IMG/VR virus record: IMGVR_UViG_3300032116_013558 | Span: 1-51,560 of that record | Reading direction: 5' to 3' (one strand) | Length of the DNA: 51,560 nt | From: a virus | Shown here: in pieces, positions 31,441-40,352 of the stretch | How the letters are laid out: each line of letters starts with the position of its first letter | Position numbering within the stretch: the first letter of the stretch is position 1 | Notes under the pieces: generated by a model | What the model was told of the DNA's origin: nothing | Database searches by the model: none | What the model saw: only the letters and a program-made list of their open reading frames with translations | Position numbers and translations under genes: made by a program

Positions 31441-32316
31441 TTACTTTTTATTTAGTATTATTTCAATTCTTTCTTCCAAAGTATATTTTGGTTTGTAGAT
31501 TGAATTAAATAATGTTGGGTCACAAACTCTATAAGATACTCCAATCGGTTTTTCTAATAAATGCTTTATTCCTTTTGATGGAGTATGGCCACTTATTTGA
31601 AACATCGTTTTTGCCAATTCATTAAAAGGAGTTGCAATACCACACCCTAAATTTAAGGCATCTAATTCAACATCATTATCAACAACTGTCATAACTGCCT
31701 CCACTATATCATCCATATGAATAAAATCTCTTACTTGCGTTCCATCACCCCATATTTCAAATTCATCAACCTTTCTTTTAATTCTATCAATAAATGAGGG
31801 GAATGGATATGTTAAATCTTGATCCTCGCCATATCCACTAAATGGTCTGAATACATAAACTTTAGTTCCACTTTCTTTAACGAATTTTGCCAAGTATTCA
31901 CCTGTTAATTTAGACCAACCATAAGTGTAATCAGGTAATCTTATATCATCTAAATTAATATCGCTTTCTTTTAATCTATATTTAGAATCTGGATGTTGCA
32001 AATATGTTGGATATGCCGCGCTACTACTAAAATATACAACTCTCTTTTGTTTTGTTTTAATCACCCAATTGAAAAATTCCGAATCAATTGATAAATCGGT
32101 AGCAACTGATAATGGTTCTTTTTCAATTGTTTCTCTTCCACCTACAATTGCAGCCAAATGTATGATTAAATCAAAGACCTCAGAAGATTGTTTAAAATAA
32201 TCTCTACAATCATTTCCTTCTTTTAAATCTACTCCTATAATTTCATTTTTATCACCAAAGTATTTTAAAAAAGACCTTCCTACAAATCCTAAATGTCCAG
32301 TTATTAATATTTTCAT
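31441..32316 (-). CDS. NAD-dependent sugar epimerase/dehydratase
   Basis: This 291-residue protein begins MKILITGHLGFVG, the G-x-x-G-x-x-G of the extended SDR family. IIHLAAIVGG, VVYFSSSAAY and the active-site YGWSK (Y-x-x-x-K) complete the family signs. RPFSGYGEDQDL and the later LNLGCG are typical of epimerases that act on nucleotide sugars such as GDP- or UDP-hexose. It makes or remodels the sugar donor used by the glycosyltransferases beside it. Its product cannot be read. Confidence 0.88.
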   Translation of the reverse strand: MKILITGHLGFVGRSFLKYFGDKNEIIGVDLKEGNDCRDYFKQSSEVFDLIIHLAAIVGGRETIEKEPLSVATDLSIDSEFFNWVIKTKQKRVVYFSSSAAYPTYLQHPDSKYRLKESDINLDDIRLPDYTYGWSKLTGEYLAKFVKESGTKVYVFRPFSGYGEDQDLTYPFPSFIDRIKRKVDEFEIWGDGTQVRDFIHMDDIVEAVMTVVDNDVELDALNLGCGIATPFNELAKTMFQISGHTPSKGIKHLLEKPIGVSYRVCDPTLFNSIYKPKYTLEERIEIILNKK

Positions 32317-33185
32317 CGTATTATTTTATTGTATAATTCAATGTGCTGTTTTGCTACATTTTTTGAATCACATAGTTCTTCTATGTTTTCAGGTTTATTT
32401 ATATCAATTGAAACAATGTCACCATTTTGATTAATAATATACATATACCCATTTACTCCACAACACCAACCTTCTAATGTTGTTCTCCCTAAAAGAATTC
32501 CCGCAGTAAAATCCATATTTTTTACTACGTTTTCAGTATCCCATCTTTTATCTATGTATTTGATGTTGGGGTGGTTAAAATTATATTTGCTTTCGCTCAT
32601 CAAATATAAATCCCAATCTTTATCTATACAGTTTTTTACTAAATGGGAGACTGCTTTAAATCTTATATTATCTAAAACTTCTCCAACAAATATTCCTGTT
32701 TTCTTACTATACTTTGATTTATCTTTATCATTAAACCTATCTCTATCTATGGGATTATAAATTAGTGATATATCAGTTGGATTAATTTTATAATTATCTA
32801 TTAATGATTTTTTAATTGGCTCTCTTATAGCGATATAGTGATTTATTCCTTTATTCAAAATAGGAGTTTCACTTCTTATTTCCGAATGTATAATGCTTAT
32901 TTTCGGTATATTATTATTAAAGTATTTTAATATAAATTGGTTTACCTCTGGCTGGCTTGCTACTATTAAATCGTAATTTTGATTTACATCTATATTATGT
33001 AAGTCGCATTGTTTAACATTATTCTCCTCTAATTTTCTTCTTACTAAATCACCCCTATCAATGTCTCTTAAAGTAAAAAGGGTTACATCGATTCCTAATA
33101 GATTTAATTCTCTGGCTAATTCATAATGATATAATTCACTTCCCCCTAATCCATTTACATTTAAACAACTCAATAAAACTTTCAT
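32313..33185 (-). CDS. Glycosyltransferase, GT-B (family 4-like)
   Basis: This 290-residue protein starts MKVLLSCLNVNGLGGSELYHYELA, the usual GG-S-E start of GT-B family 4 glycosyltransferases. It has DLIVASQPEVNQFILKYF, FVGEVLDNIRFKAVSHLV and a modest C-terminal domain. The donor-binding E-x7-E is not clear; GRTTLEGWCCGVNGYMY may hold it, as T-x-x-E-G-W-x-x-G. Shorter than average (about 350). It overlaps both neighbours by four bases (ATGA). Confidence 0.78.
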   Translation of the reverse strand: MKVLLSCLNVNGLGGSELYHYELARELNLLGIDVTLFTLRDIDRGDLVRRKLEENNVKQCDLHNIDVNQNYDLIVASQPEVNQFILKYFNNNIPKISIIHSEIRSETPILNKGINHYIAIREPIKKSLIDNYKINPTDISLIYNPIDRDRFNDKDKSKYSKKTGIFVGEVLDNIRFKAVSHLVKNCIDKDWDLYLMSESKYNFNHPNIKYIDKRWDTENVVKNMDFTAGILLGRTTLEGWCCGVNGYMYIINQNGDIVSIDINKPENIEELCDSKNVAKQHIELYNKIIR

Positions 33186-33817
33186 AAATTTAATTTAAAA
33201 ATTACATTTATCAGGTTATCAAATATTATATCATATTTTTGATTTAGTGAATTTATAGCGTTTTGTAAAATAGGGGTATTACCATTATATTCAAATATGA
33301 TAAACTTTGGGAATATATTTTCATCTATCATCTGATTCAAAACTATTAAATCATTCCCTTCAACATCTATACTTGCTATATCAAAATCCTTATATTTTAC
33401 TTTTTTAAGAATGTTTGAAAGAGTAGTAGTTTTAATTATTTCACTATTATAACGAACACCTCTATTCGTTTCCCAATAATTTTTATCAATATGGTTTAAT
33501 GTAGAAATTTGATTAACACCTTCATTATGCAGAGAACCTAAATAAATTTCCTTCTCACCCTCTTCTAAATCTATTGCATAATCGAATATAGTTACTTTAT
33601 CATTTTCTTTATACAATTCATTTAATTTATTAACACAATCGGTAGTAGGCTCTATCAACACCGCTTCCCACTCGTAATTCTGAATAAATAATCTTGAATT
33701 TGAATATGTTACACCATCATTTGCACCAACATCTAAAAACGTTCCGCCTCTTTCTAAATTAAATTCCTTTAAGTGTGATAAGATTAATTCATCTTCATTG
33801 TGTTGCGAGTATCCCAT
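33182..33817 (-). CDS. FkbM-type methyltransferase
   Basis: This 211-residue protein has SQHNEDELIL, then GGTFLDVGANDGVTYSNSRLF (SAM-binding G-x-N-D-G), VLIEPTTDCVNKL and DIASIDVEGNDLIVLNQM. These are the hallmarks of FkbM methyltransferases that add methyl groups to sugar hydroxyls. It fits between two glycosyltransferases in a TAATG-linked row, so it probably caps or decorates the phage glycan. No membrane segment. Confidence 0.88.
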   Translation of the reverse strand: MGYSQHNEDELILSHLKEFNLERGGTFLDVGANDGVTYSNSRLFIQNYEWEAVLIEPTTDCVNKLNELYKENDKVTIFDYAIDLEEGEKEIYLGSLHNEGVNQISTLNHIDKNYWETNRGVRYNSEIIKTTTLSNILKKVKYKDFDIASIDVEGNDLIVLNQMIDENIFPKFIIFEYNGNTPILQNAINSLNQKYDIIFDNLINVIFKLNL

Positions 33818-34500
33818 TATTCTTCAATTAAATCTTTAATTTTATTTACATCATTTAAGAAATCAAATCCTCTTCTATAATCCATATATTTTTGTTGGTC
33901 AATATATGCCACCGAAGCCGCATCAACATACTGTGAATCTCTTTCCGCTTTACCATTATCAGGATGAATATGTTCAAATACAACATCATCAAAATATTTT
34001 ATAATTTGGCAACTATTACCCAAATCTAACCAGAAATTATCTGCATACATATGAATCAGAAAATTCGGCACCATAAATCCTAATTGATTAATTATGTTAG
34101 ATGTTAGGCAAACTGCGGTAGGTAGTTTAGCTCCTTGTAACAAATCATTACCGTAAGCTATTCCTATATTATTATTTTCTTCAAAAAATTGTAAAAATTT
34201 TGATTCCCATTTTGTTTTAATAATATGGTCATCTCCAAAAAATGCTATACATTTATACTGGTTGGCATATTTCAAAGCAATTTGATTAAGTGTTGGAATC
34301 ATTCTAATACGTGGATTAATTTCGTATATAACACCGTCTCTAATTGGATACTGATGTGAATCATCATCATCTAATGCTATACATAAATCACTAAACCCTT
34401 CGGTATTTTCCTTCCAATTTTCTATAAACCTATCTACATTAGGGAATCTTTTGCTATCACCACTTCTAGATGGGACTACAATTAGAATTTCTTTTTTCAT
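33817..34500 (-). CDS. GT-A glycosyltransferase-like protein
   Basis: This 227-residue protein starts MKKEILIVVPSRSGDSKRF. DLCIALDDDDSHQYPI and CIAFFGDDHIIKTKWE carry aspartate pairs resembling the metal-binding D-x-D of GT-A glycosyltransferases. It is short, with PTLNQIALKYANQYK as a typical helix. It probably transfers a sugar, but the family is not certain. It shares a TAATG with the FkbM gene. Confidence 0.65.
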   Translation of the reverse strand: MKKEILIVVPSRSGDSKRFPNVDRFIENWKENTEGFSDLCIALDDDDSHQYPIRDGVIYEINPRIRMIPTLNQIALKYANQYKCIAFFGDDHIIKTKWESKFLQFFEENNNIGIAYGNDLLQGAKLPTAVCLTSNIINQLGFMVPNFLIHMYADNFWLDLGNSCQIIKYFDDVVFEHIHPDNGKAERDSQYVDAASVAYIDQQKYMDYRRGFDFLNDVNKIKDLIEE

Positions 34501-34504
34501 ATTA

Positions 34505-35128
34505 TTAAATTTTATCGTAAAAATCGTTTTGTTTTTCTTGTCTTTCTATTTCCTTGTGATGATATAGTGAGTAATTTTCATCTGATGGGAAATTTGTAAA
34601 AGTTGTGTATCCGGTTATTCTTTCATGCACTTTTCCATGCCATTGAACTTCTTCGGTATTTTTGTAAATACGAGTTTGATAATCAGGCCAATTTACCCAA
34701 CCTTTATCATCAACTTTCCAACCCCATTTTTGAATATGTGATTGAGTTAATCCTTCTACGGTATTCACTCTTGGAACAAAAATTATATCAACTTCATTTA
34801 TAGTCAGAATTTGTTTTAATCTCTCTAATAAAATTTCCGATGGTTCTTCATCTGCATCAATTTGAAAAATGTATTTTCCTTCACAATGTTCTTTTAGATT
34901 ATTTTTAAAGGATGCAAAATCTTTATTAAGAGGAAATGATATAATCTTAATTTGTTTTTGTATATCACTAATTATATTGAGATAATCCACAACTTCTTTT
35001 GTAACTGATTCACTATCATATTGAATAACAACCTCATCCTCGCTATCTATACGCACGAGGAGAAAGTTAATTAATGAGGTGAGTTCTTTTAACTCATTAC
35101 AAACAGTTATAGCGTAACTTATTTTCAT
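34505..35128 (-). CDS. Glycosyltransferase family 2 (short)
   Basis: This 207-residue protein has ISYAITVCNELKELTSLINF (start strand of GT2) and KYIFQIDADEEPSEILLERL, where D-A-D-E is the expected donor motif. GWVNWPDYQTRIYKN and WHGKVHERITGY are typical of Q-x-R-(I/L)-Y-type glycosyltransferases of the SunS/WaaE-like kind. Its gene is four bases upstream of the 227-residue glycosyltransferase-like gene. Confidence 0.82.
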   Translation of the reverse strand: MKISYAITVCNELKELTSLINFLLVRIDSEDEVVIQYDSESVTKEVVDYLNIISDIQKQIKIISFPLNKDFASFKNNLKEHCEGKYIFQIDADEEPSEILLERLKQILTINEVDIIFVPRVNTVEGLTQSHIQKWGWKVDDKGWVNWPDYQTRIYKNTEEVQWHGKVHERITGYTTFTNFPSDENYSLYHHKEIERQEKQNDFYDKI

Positions 35129-35130
35129 AC

Positions 35131-35589
35131 TTAATCTTCGTTGTGGTGTTTTTCAGAATGTTCTTCCGATTGAACCGGCTTATTATTTGTTGAATTTGTA
35201 TAACTCCAAGCACTACCACTCGGATAACCATATGCAGTTGATGTACTTCCAAATCCAAATGGTGGATTAGAGTATGTAATAGAACCATATCCAGGCGTAG
35301 CTACAATAGTTCCACCACTACCAGATGATGTTAGTGTTGTACCATTTGTATCCGGTTGACACGTTATCCTATATGGGTGGTATGGGTCTACATAATGTGG
35401 ATGTTGCCATACAGGTGTTGTATTGGGCGTTCCCCATCCACCTTCTCCAATTGGAGTTCCTATTTTCGGTTCATCACTTACTTCTTTCAATTTATCTTTT
35501 AATAAATCCCATTGTTTCGGAGTAACATTAAATTCATGCACTCCTTCGGTAAATCCTTTTAACCAAAGGACAAATTCTTTAGATGTCAT
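35131..35589 (-). CDS. Phage protein with Gly/Ser/Tyr low-complexity tail
   Basis: This 152-residue protein has an N-terminal helical domain (SKEFVLWLKGFTEG and TPKQWDLLKDKLKEV), a motif recurrent in Bacteroidetes phages. Then comes a long low-complexity tail rich in Gly, Ser, Thr and Tyr (GSITYSNPPFGFGSTSTAYG) with a His/Glu end. The tail could stick to surfaces or assemble. No function known. It lies inside the glycan block, two bases upstream of the short GT2. Confidence 0.55.
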   Translation of the reverse strand: MTSKEFVLWLKGFTEGVHEFNVTPKQWDLLKDKLKEVSDEPKIGTPIGEGGWGTPNTTPVWQHPHYVDPYHPYRITCQPDTNGTTLTSSGSGGTIVATPGYGSITYSNPPFGFGSTSTAYGYPSGSAWSYTNSTNNKPVQSEEHSEKHHNED

Positions 35590-35591
35590 AA

Positions 35592-36281
35592 CTATGTGTT
35601 TGGTTGTGATGTCTGATTAATTACTTCTATTTTTTCCGCAATACTCTCAGGCGGTGGTTCTAAATTAATTTCTTTTTGTTTTATTATCTTTTCGACCTTC
35701 TCTTCCTTTTTTAACTCCTGTGGAGTTTGTTTAGGTTTTTCTAATTTCTTCTCCTCATCAATTTTCTCTTTATTAGTATAACCTCTAATCATTTTTGATT
35801 TTATATAAGACTTAGTTAATTCAACTTCTTCAACTGATCTTATTGAAGCCATTTTGTATTCTCTATAATTACCATCGTATATTAAAGGTTTCTTTTTTAA
35901 GATTGTAAATAGAGGTTTACCATCTAATGGAAATTGTCTTAAAAGAAATCTAAACTCTTCTGCTTCATCAATTTTTTGTTCACTAATTGAATCAGTAGCC
36001 GCTTCTAATGCATAAAAGAAATTACGAGGATTTACATGCTTTAATTTTAGTGCAGGAAAATAGTAATGAATCATACCTTTTTCATCTTTACCTCTAAATT
36101 TTCCTATTAAAAAAATGTAAGTAGTATCTAATCCTGCCAAAACTTTTGTTTGAGATGGGTCCGCATATTTATAAACTTGTATTTTGTAAAAATTACCAGG
36201 TTTCATAATAGTTGTCGAAACCTTTCTACTTGTCTTAAACAATTTTCCCCATAGAGGTAGATATATCCTAGATTCTGCCAT
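35592..36281 (-). CDS. Hypothetical phage protein with charged C-terminus
   Basis: This 229-residue protein has a beta-rich first two thirds (KPGNFYKIQVYKYADPSQTK, TTYIFLIGKFRGKDEKG, IHYYFPALKLKHVNP) and a Lys/Glu-rich tail (about 165-215), probably disordered or coiled. It is not a glycosyltransferase by sequence. It sits between glycosyltransferase genes but may be a structural or transcription-linked protein. I cannot name the family. Confidence 0.5.
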   Translation of the reverse strand: MAESRIYLPLWGKLFKTSRKVSTTIMKPGNFYKIQVYKYADPSQTKVLAGLDTTYIFLIGKFRGKDEKGMIHYYFPALKLKHVNPRNFFYALEAATDSISEQKIDEAEEFRFLLRQFPLDGKPLFTILKKKPLIYDGNYREYKMASIRSVEEVELTKSYIKSKMIRGYTNKEKIDEEKKLEKPKQTPQELKKEEKVEKIIKQKEINLEPPPESIAEKIEVINQTSQPNT

Positions 36282-36284
36282 TTT

Positions 36285-37520
36285 TTAGAATTCTGGTAGT
36301 ATTAAATCAACATGCTTTGCAACCTTTATATGTCTATCACAAATACCTTTTAGGGCCTCTGTCATTTTATTATGTGAAAACTTATTTATATTATCCCTAC
36401 CTAATTTTTTAGATTCGGAGAGGTATTTATCATAATTATTAAACACATCAATTAATTTGAAAGCCGCATTACTATAATTTACATAAAACCATTGTGATTC
36501 AGGTAATAAAAATTGATTTGAAGCTGATGGGTCTACATTTTTTAATTCACCATCTAATAATACTGATTGTTTATCATTTAGAAAATCTAATTGACCACTC
36601 CAACCACTACTTATTACTGGTTTTCCTGTCATACTAAATTCTAATAGAGGTCTTCCAAATCCTTCACCATGTGTAAATGAGATAGTCGCTTTTACTTTTG
36701 GATGATTATATAACTTCCACATATCATCAGGTGTTAAATCACCATGTATAAGATAAATTGAAACATCACTCTTAACCTGAGATGCTACCTCTTCAACTTT
36801 TCGGAGAATTTCTTCTCTATCTCTAATTGAAAATCCCGCTGATGAGGTTTTGAGTATTAGGGCAGGTTTCTCACCCTTCGTTCTACTAAATGCAGAAAGA
36901 AATGTTTGAATCATTCCGCCTACATCTTTTCTATCATGATAAAGATTTCCTTGTAACCAATGGCCTACGAATAAGAAACAAAAGTTTTCTTTAATAGAAT
37001 CTAATTTATCCAAACCATCTAACTCTTTGTAATCAGTTCCTTCAAATAAAACTTCTACCGGCTTTGAAACTCTATGTTCGGTTATTACCTGTTGAGTGGT
37101 TTTATCCCTTTCTGTCCATTGTGTCCCAGCTATACCTGATTTAGAATGCTGTGAAGTTGTAATAACCAAATCCATTCGGTTACACCCATCAACCCAATCC
37201 TTCGGTATTACAGTCGTTTCAATTCCAGCGGTAACCCCTATATTAAATTTTCCTACTTGTTGAAATTCATTTGGAACTGTCATCTGAACATATACATCAG
37301 GTTGTATATTTATTTCACCAACAATATTATCTAGTATCCATTTATGAAATTCATCGTTTGGATTAAGTTGATCCATAGGGGTTGCTCCCCATCTCGTTGA
37401 AACAATCTTAATGTCATAATAATCTAAATCTCTAAATGATTTGAGTAAATCTCTTGCATGATCTCCATATCCACTCCTAGTCGCTATTGGAGCTTGATAT
37501 AATAAAAATGGTTTAGCCAT
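36285..37520 (-). CDS. Glycosyltransferase family 4, GT-B
   Basis: This 411-residue protein starts PFLLYQAPIATRSGYGDHAR, a usual acceptor-domain start. It has a donor domain with CFLFVGHWLQG, IYLIHGDLTPDDMWKLYNH and HGEGFGRPLLEFSMTGKPVI; the two Glu residues form the E-x7-E motif. It is similar in plan to the next gene. Likely adds hexoses to a growing phage glycan. No signal peptide. Confidence 0.87.
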   Translation of the reverse strand: MAKPFLLYQAPIATRSGYGDHARDLLKSFRDLDYYDIKIVSTRWGATPMDQLNPNDEFHKWILDNIVGEINIQPDVYVQMTVPNEFQQVGKFNIGVTAGIETTVIPKDWVDGCNRMDLVITTSQHSKSGIAGTQWTERDKTTQQVITEHRVSKPVEVLFEGTDYKELDGLDKLDSIKENFCFLFVGHWLQGNLYHDRKDVGGMIQTFLSAFSRTKGEKPALILKTSSAGFSIRDREEILRKVEEVASQVKSDVSIYLIHGDLTPDDMWKLYNHPKVKATISFTHGEGFGRPLLEFSMTGKPVISSGWSGQLDFLNDKQSVLLDGELKNVDPSASNQFLLPESQWFYVNYSNAAFKLIDVFNNYDKYLSESKKLGRDNINKFSHNKMTEALKGICDRHIKVAKHVDLILPEF

Positions 37521-37527
37521 TCGTAAC

Positions 37528-38913
37528 TTATTTTATTTTATATAATTCAAATCTTTCTTTTGGTTTCCAATTTTCAAAGGCCCTTTCCATCCCTTTAACC
37601 ATTTCATCCGCCATTCTTTGTGAATAGAATCCGTTTTCTGAAAGGATGAACTCTCTACCTTTTAATCCCATTTCTTTCCTTTTTTCTTTCGGAATGTCAT
37701 ACCAATACTTAAATGCATCTGCTAATTCATATACATCTATTTTATCATCTATGATGTAAGGAGTTGGAACTGAACCGTTCATATTTTGAGCCCTTGCCCA
37801 CAATGGCTTAACCCATTCTCCATGCTCTACTTTATCTTCCCATTCTCTCCAATCATGCAAAGAACCAATCTTAACATAATCTTCTGCGGTTAATAACTTT
37901 CCATCCAATTTAAATCCACATTGGTCTTGCAAACCACCTGTCACTAATAAGATAGATGGAACACCTGCCATTATACCTTCACAAGTCGTTAGGCCAAATC
38001 CTTCATTACCGGCAATGTTCACCGATACATCACAAAGATTTAGTAATTGATTTATTTGTTCGGTAGATAATCTATTCGTTGAAAATTTAATTTCTGCATC
38101 AGGTGCTAATCTTTTTGCAACGGCAACTAAATCAGTTCCATTTTCATCGACCGGCTGTGTATGCATCAATAACATCACCTTCTTTCTCTTTTCCTCCGGT
38201 AATTTATCTAAAAACTTTTGGAATGCCCAAATAACATCTGATGGTTGTTTTCTACGAATGTTTCTATTTGACCAATAAACTACGAATTCGTAATCATTAC
38301 CTGCAAATAGTTTTTGTTTCAACTCATCACTACTATCTTCTAATGGTTTATACAATTTTGATACACCATGTGGAACATAACTTACTTGCCAATCTTCCAA
38401 CGGCTTCCAAGTTTTCCCATTTTGTAATGCACCGGTTCTTTTAACAATGCCATAAGTTTGCTTAGAGATACAACCCAACCAATCACAACTTTCATAGTAA
38501 TCTCTATTGTAGTGTGGATCTGGCAAATCATCCCAAATATGGTAGAAGAAAATTGGACAAGTTTGTCGAATTTCATGCTCCATATCATACAACCAAATCC
38601 AATAACGAGGGTCGGTAAAATGTAGGATAGCATCTATTTTGTGTTTAGATAATAGGTTTCTAATTAAATCCGCATTACCATATCCACTATTAGGATAAAG
38701 TATTACACTAGCATCTTCAACACCACTATGCTTTTTTACATCATCGGATACATCAATTATTTTCCCAACTTCGGGATGTTGAACGGCTGCTGCAACCTGA
38801 ATCCAATTGTATTTGCTTACGGAACCTAAAACTATTTCTTTTGACATAGTAGCTATACCACTATGCATTCTTAAATCATCTGATAGAAGAAGAATTGTTT
38901 TTTTATTATTCAT
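37528..38913 (-). CDS. Glycosyltransferase family 4, GT-B
   Basis: This 461-residue protein has LLLSDDLRMHSGIATMSKEI at the start, VSYVPHGVSKLYKP in the middle, VYWSNRNIRRKQPSDVIWAF at the start of the donor domain, and NEGFGLTTCEGIMAGVPSIL with the two Glu of the E-x7-E motif. It is slightly longer than typical because of an insert (about 375-395). It starts three bases after the RHH-like gene and is probably its operon partner. Confidence 0.87.
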   Translation of the reverse strand: MNNKKTILLLSDDLRMHSGIATMSKEIVLGSVSKYNWIQVAAAVQHPEVGKIIDVSDDVKKHSGVEDASVILYPNSGYGNADLIRNLLSKHKIDAILHFTDPRYWIWLYDMEHEIRQTCPIFFYHIWDDLPDPHYNRDYYESCDWLGCISKQTYGIVKRTGALQNGKTWKPLEDWQVSYVPHGVSKLYKPLEDSSDELKQKLFAGNDYEFVVYWSNRNIRRKQPSDVIWAFQKFLDKLPEEKRKKVMLLMHTQPVDENGTDLVAVAKRLAPDAEIKFSTNRLSTEQINQLLNLCDVSVNIAGNEGFGLTTCEGIMAGVPSILLVTGGLQDQCGFKLDGKLLTAEDYVKIGSLHDWREWEDKVEHGEWVKPLWARAQNMNGSVPTPYIIDDKIDVYELADAFKYWYDIPKEKRKEMGLKGREFILSENGFYSQRMADEMVKGMERAFENWKPKERFELYKIK

Positions 38914-38916
38914 AAA

Positions 38917-39108
38917 TTAAAACTGTGAACCAGAAATTTGTAATTCTGAAAATGAATCAATTTTGTTTTTAAAGTTTGGGTCTTCTACATACATTGTGAG
39001 AGAACGATTTACTAATTTTTGTAAACTCATTTTGTCATCAATTGTAACCCTTTTGAATTGCGAATAAAGATCTTTAAGAATCTTTACACTCGTTAGTTTA
39101 ACATCCAT
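38917..39108 (-). CDS. Ribbon-helix-helix-like small regulator
   Basis: This 63-residue protein (MDVKLTSVKILKDLYSQFKR ... MSLQKLVNRSLTMYV) has the beta strand, helix, turn, helix pattern of ribbon-helix-helix DNA-binding proteins, and the ending LQISGSQF. It could repress or time transcription of the glycan genes downstream. It has a promoter-like octamer 20 bases upstream. Size and layout support the fold, but I see no diagnostic DNA-contact residues. Confidence 0.6.
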   Translation of the reverse strand: MDVKLTSVKILKDLYSQFKRVTIDDKMSLQKLVNRSLTMYVEDPNFKNKIDSFSELQISGSQF

Positions 39109-39126
39109 ATTATTATCTTTTGTATA

Positions 39127-39136
39127 TATAAATATA
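39127..39136 (-). promoter_or_regulatory. Promoter-like octamer TATATTTA with A-tract
   Basis: The minus strand reads AAAAAAAATATATATATATT then TATATATAC, ending about 20 bases before the ATG of the ribbon-helix-helix gene. TATATTTA resembles the Bacteroidetes -7 TAnnTTTG with a final A. It lies in the short gap between 39109 and 39162. Confidence 0.45.
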
Positions 39137-39162
39137 TATATATTTTTTTTCCAAAAAGATAA

Positions 39163-39510
39163 TTATTTCCAAAAAACTTGTATCCCTAATATGGCGGAAG
39201 CCAAAATTAAGCAAATGAATGTTTTTACGGTAATAGGTTCTCTAAAAATTAGTATGCTAAGAGATACGAATACTATTATACCCACTCCAAATCCAATTAG
39301 ACGGGAGGGCCATAATGCTCCATCAAATGCGTTTACTAAATGGTTTACCGATTTTAGATAGAACCACATTCCTGGCATTGCACTTATTATAATCAATAAT
39401 GGGTATTTTTGAAACCATCCAAATTTTATACTACCTTGTAGTTGTAAAAAAGATGTAATTTGGCCAATTATTCCCCATAGTATTCCTTTAATTAACTCCA
39501 CAATGAACAA
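39163..39510 (-). CDS. Four-helix membrane protein (EamA/SMR-like)
   Basis: This 115-residue protein has four hydrophobic segments (about residues 5-22, 36-54, 67-87 and 93-113), with the small-multidrug-like pattern of short loops and LNx-type glycine contacts (GFGVGIIVFVSLSILIF, REPITVKTFICLILASAILG). It could transport a small molecule or act in lysis control. Its start overlaps the nuclease stop by 19 bases. Similar small membrane proteins occur in T4-like phages. Confidence 0.6.
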   Translation of the reverse strand: MFIVELIKGILWGIIGQITSFLQLQGSIKFGWFQKYPLLIIISAMPGMWFYLKSVNHLVNAFDGALWPSRLIGFGVGIIVFVSLSILIFREPITVKTFICLILASAILGIQVFWK

Positions 39511-40352
39511 ATTTTTCTCTCCTTAAACTCACACCAATCACACTGCTTCCCTTTGTTAGTTGGATAATCTACATCTTTATATTTTCCCTCTTCATCAAAT
39601 ACACTCTCTACGAAATCCATAAACCCTTTCCATGCTTTATTGATAGAAGGTTTACCACTCGCAGGAACGTGCTTTGAAATACGAGGAATTGGATAATCAG
39701 CATCTTCCTTAACTTTTCTTTTAAGGATATGAAATTCTACATTAACCTTATCCTCATCTATCTTATACTTTTCAGCGTAAAACTTTTTGTATAATAAGAT
39801 TTGTGCGTTCTTAATCGGGTCTGCCTTTTGGTATTTATTCCAACCGGCAGTTGATGTTTTAAAATCTATGATGGTAATTTTCTTTGTAGCAATTTCTCTG
39901 ATAATAATATCGACAAATCCAATAAAGTGCACATTCTCTTTAATAGGCATATTAAGTGGTAATTCTATTGCCACCAATTCATATCCCTTTTTAGAAAAGA
40001 ACAATACTAATTTACTTTTAAAGTATTGTAGTATCTTTCTACCATCACCGAAGAATTCTTCTAACTCTTCTTTTGTGCAAGGAAATTCATTCTCTCCTAA
40101 CTTTTCTTTTTCTTTATTAAAGTTTTCAACTAATCTATCTTTCAACAACATATCCAAATCCATTGCCAACGCCGATGATTTAGTTGCATTATACATTACA
40201 TCTAAAAACTTTTGTAAGGTTTCATGCATTGCTGTTCCGAAAATCAAATGTATGTTAGCATTTGAAATAGATAGCCCATCAATATAAGATAGCTTATATT
40301 GTTGAGGGCAAGATGTCCACATTGAATATTGAGAAAAAGATACTCTTGCCAT
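39492..40352 (-). CDS. PD-(D/E)XK nuclease, Cas4/RecB-like with a cysteine cluster
   Basis: This 286-residue protein has the RecB-type core: FIGFVDIIIRE (acidic), TIIDFKTSTAGW (D-x-K) and IKNAQILLYKKFY (the Q/Y motif). N-terminal FSQYSMWTSCPQQYKL with C15, plus C271, C274 and C282 near the C-terminus (QCDWCEFKERKIC), fits the four-cysteine Fe-S cluster of Cas4 and AddB nucleases. It would process single- or double-strand DNA ends in phage recombination or replication. TAATG links it with the clamp-loader gene. No CRISPR array was seen, so a CRISPR role is unlikely. Confidence 0.88.
   Translation of the reverse strand: MARVSFSQYSMWTSCPQQYKLSYIDGLSISNANIHLIFGTAMHETLQKFLDVMYNATKSSALAMDLDMLLKDRLVENFNKEKEKLGENEFPCTKEELEEFFGDGRKILQYFKSKLVLFFSKKGYELVAIELPLNMPIKENVHFIGFVDIIIREIATKKITIIDFKTSTAGWNKYQKADPIKNAQILLYKKFYAEKYKIDEDKVNVEFHILKRKVKEDADYPIPRISKHVPASGKPSINKAWKGFMDFVESVFDEEGKYKDVDYPTNKGKQCDWCEFKERKICSLWS

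Noticed and set aside
38382-38633. Second minus-strand frame inside the 461-residue glycosyltransferase
   Set aside because: It overlaps fully with a gene that has clear GT-B motifs and has no domain signal.
15046-39134. TATAAATA on the plus strand as T4 late promoters
   Set aside because: The octamer is exact at six places but would drive transcription rightward, against every gene in the window. I therefore read the sites on the minus strand and treat the T4 match as possibly accidental.
39787-40287. Plus-strand frame of 166 residues
   Set aside because: It is the complement of the PD-(D/E)XK nuclease gene and shows no motif of its own.
39492-40352. Cas4 of a CRISPR system
   Set aside because: No array, Cas1 or Cas2 is visible; the neighbours are replication genes, so a recombination nuclease fits better.
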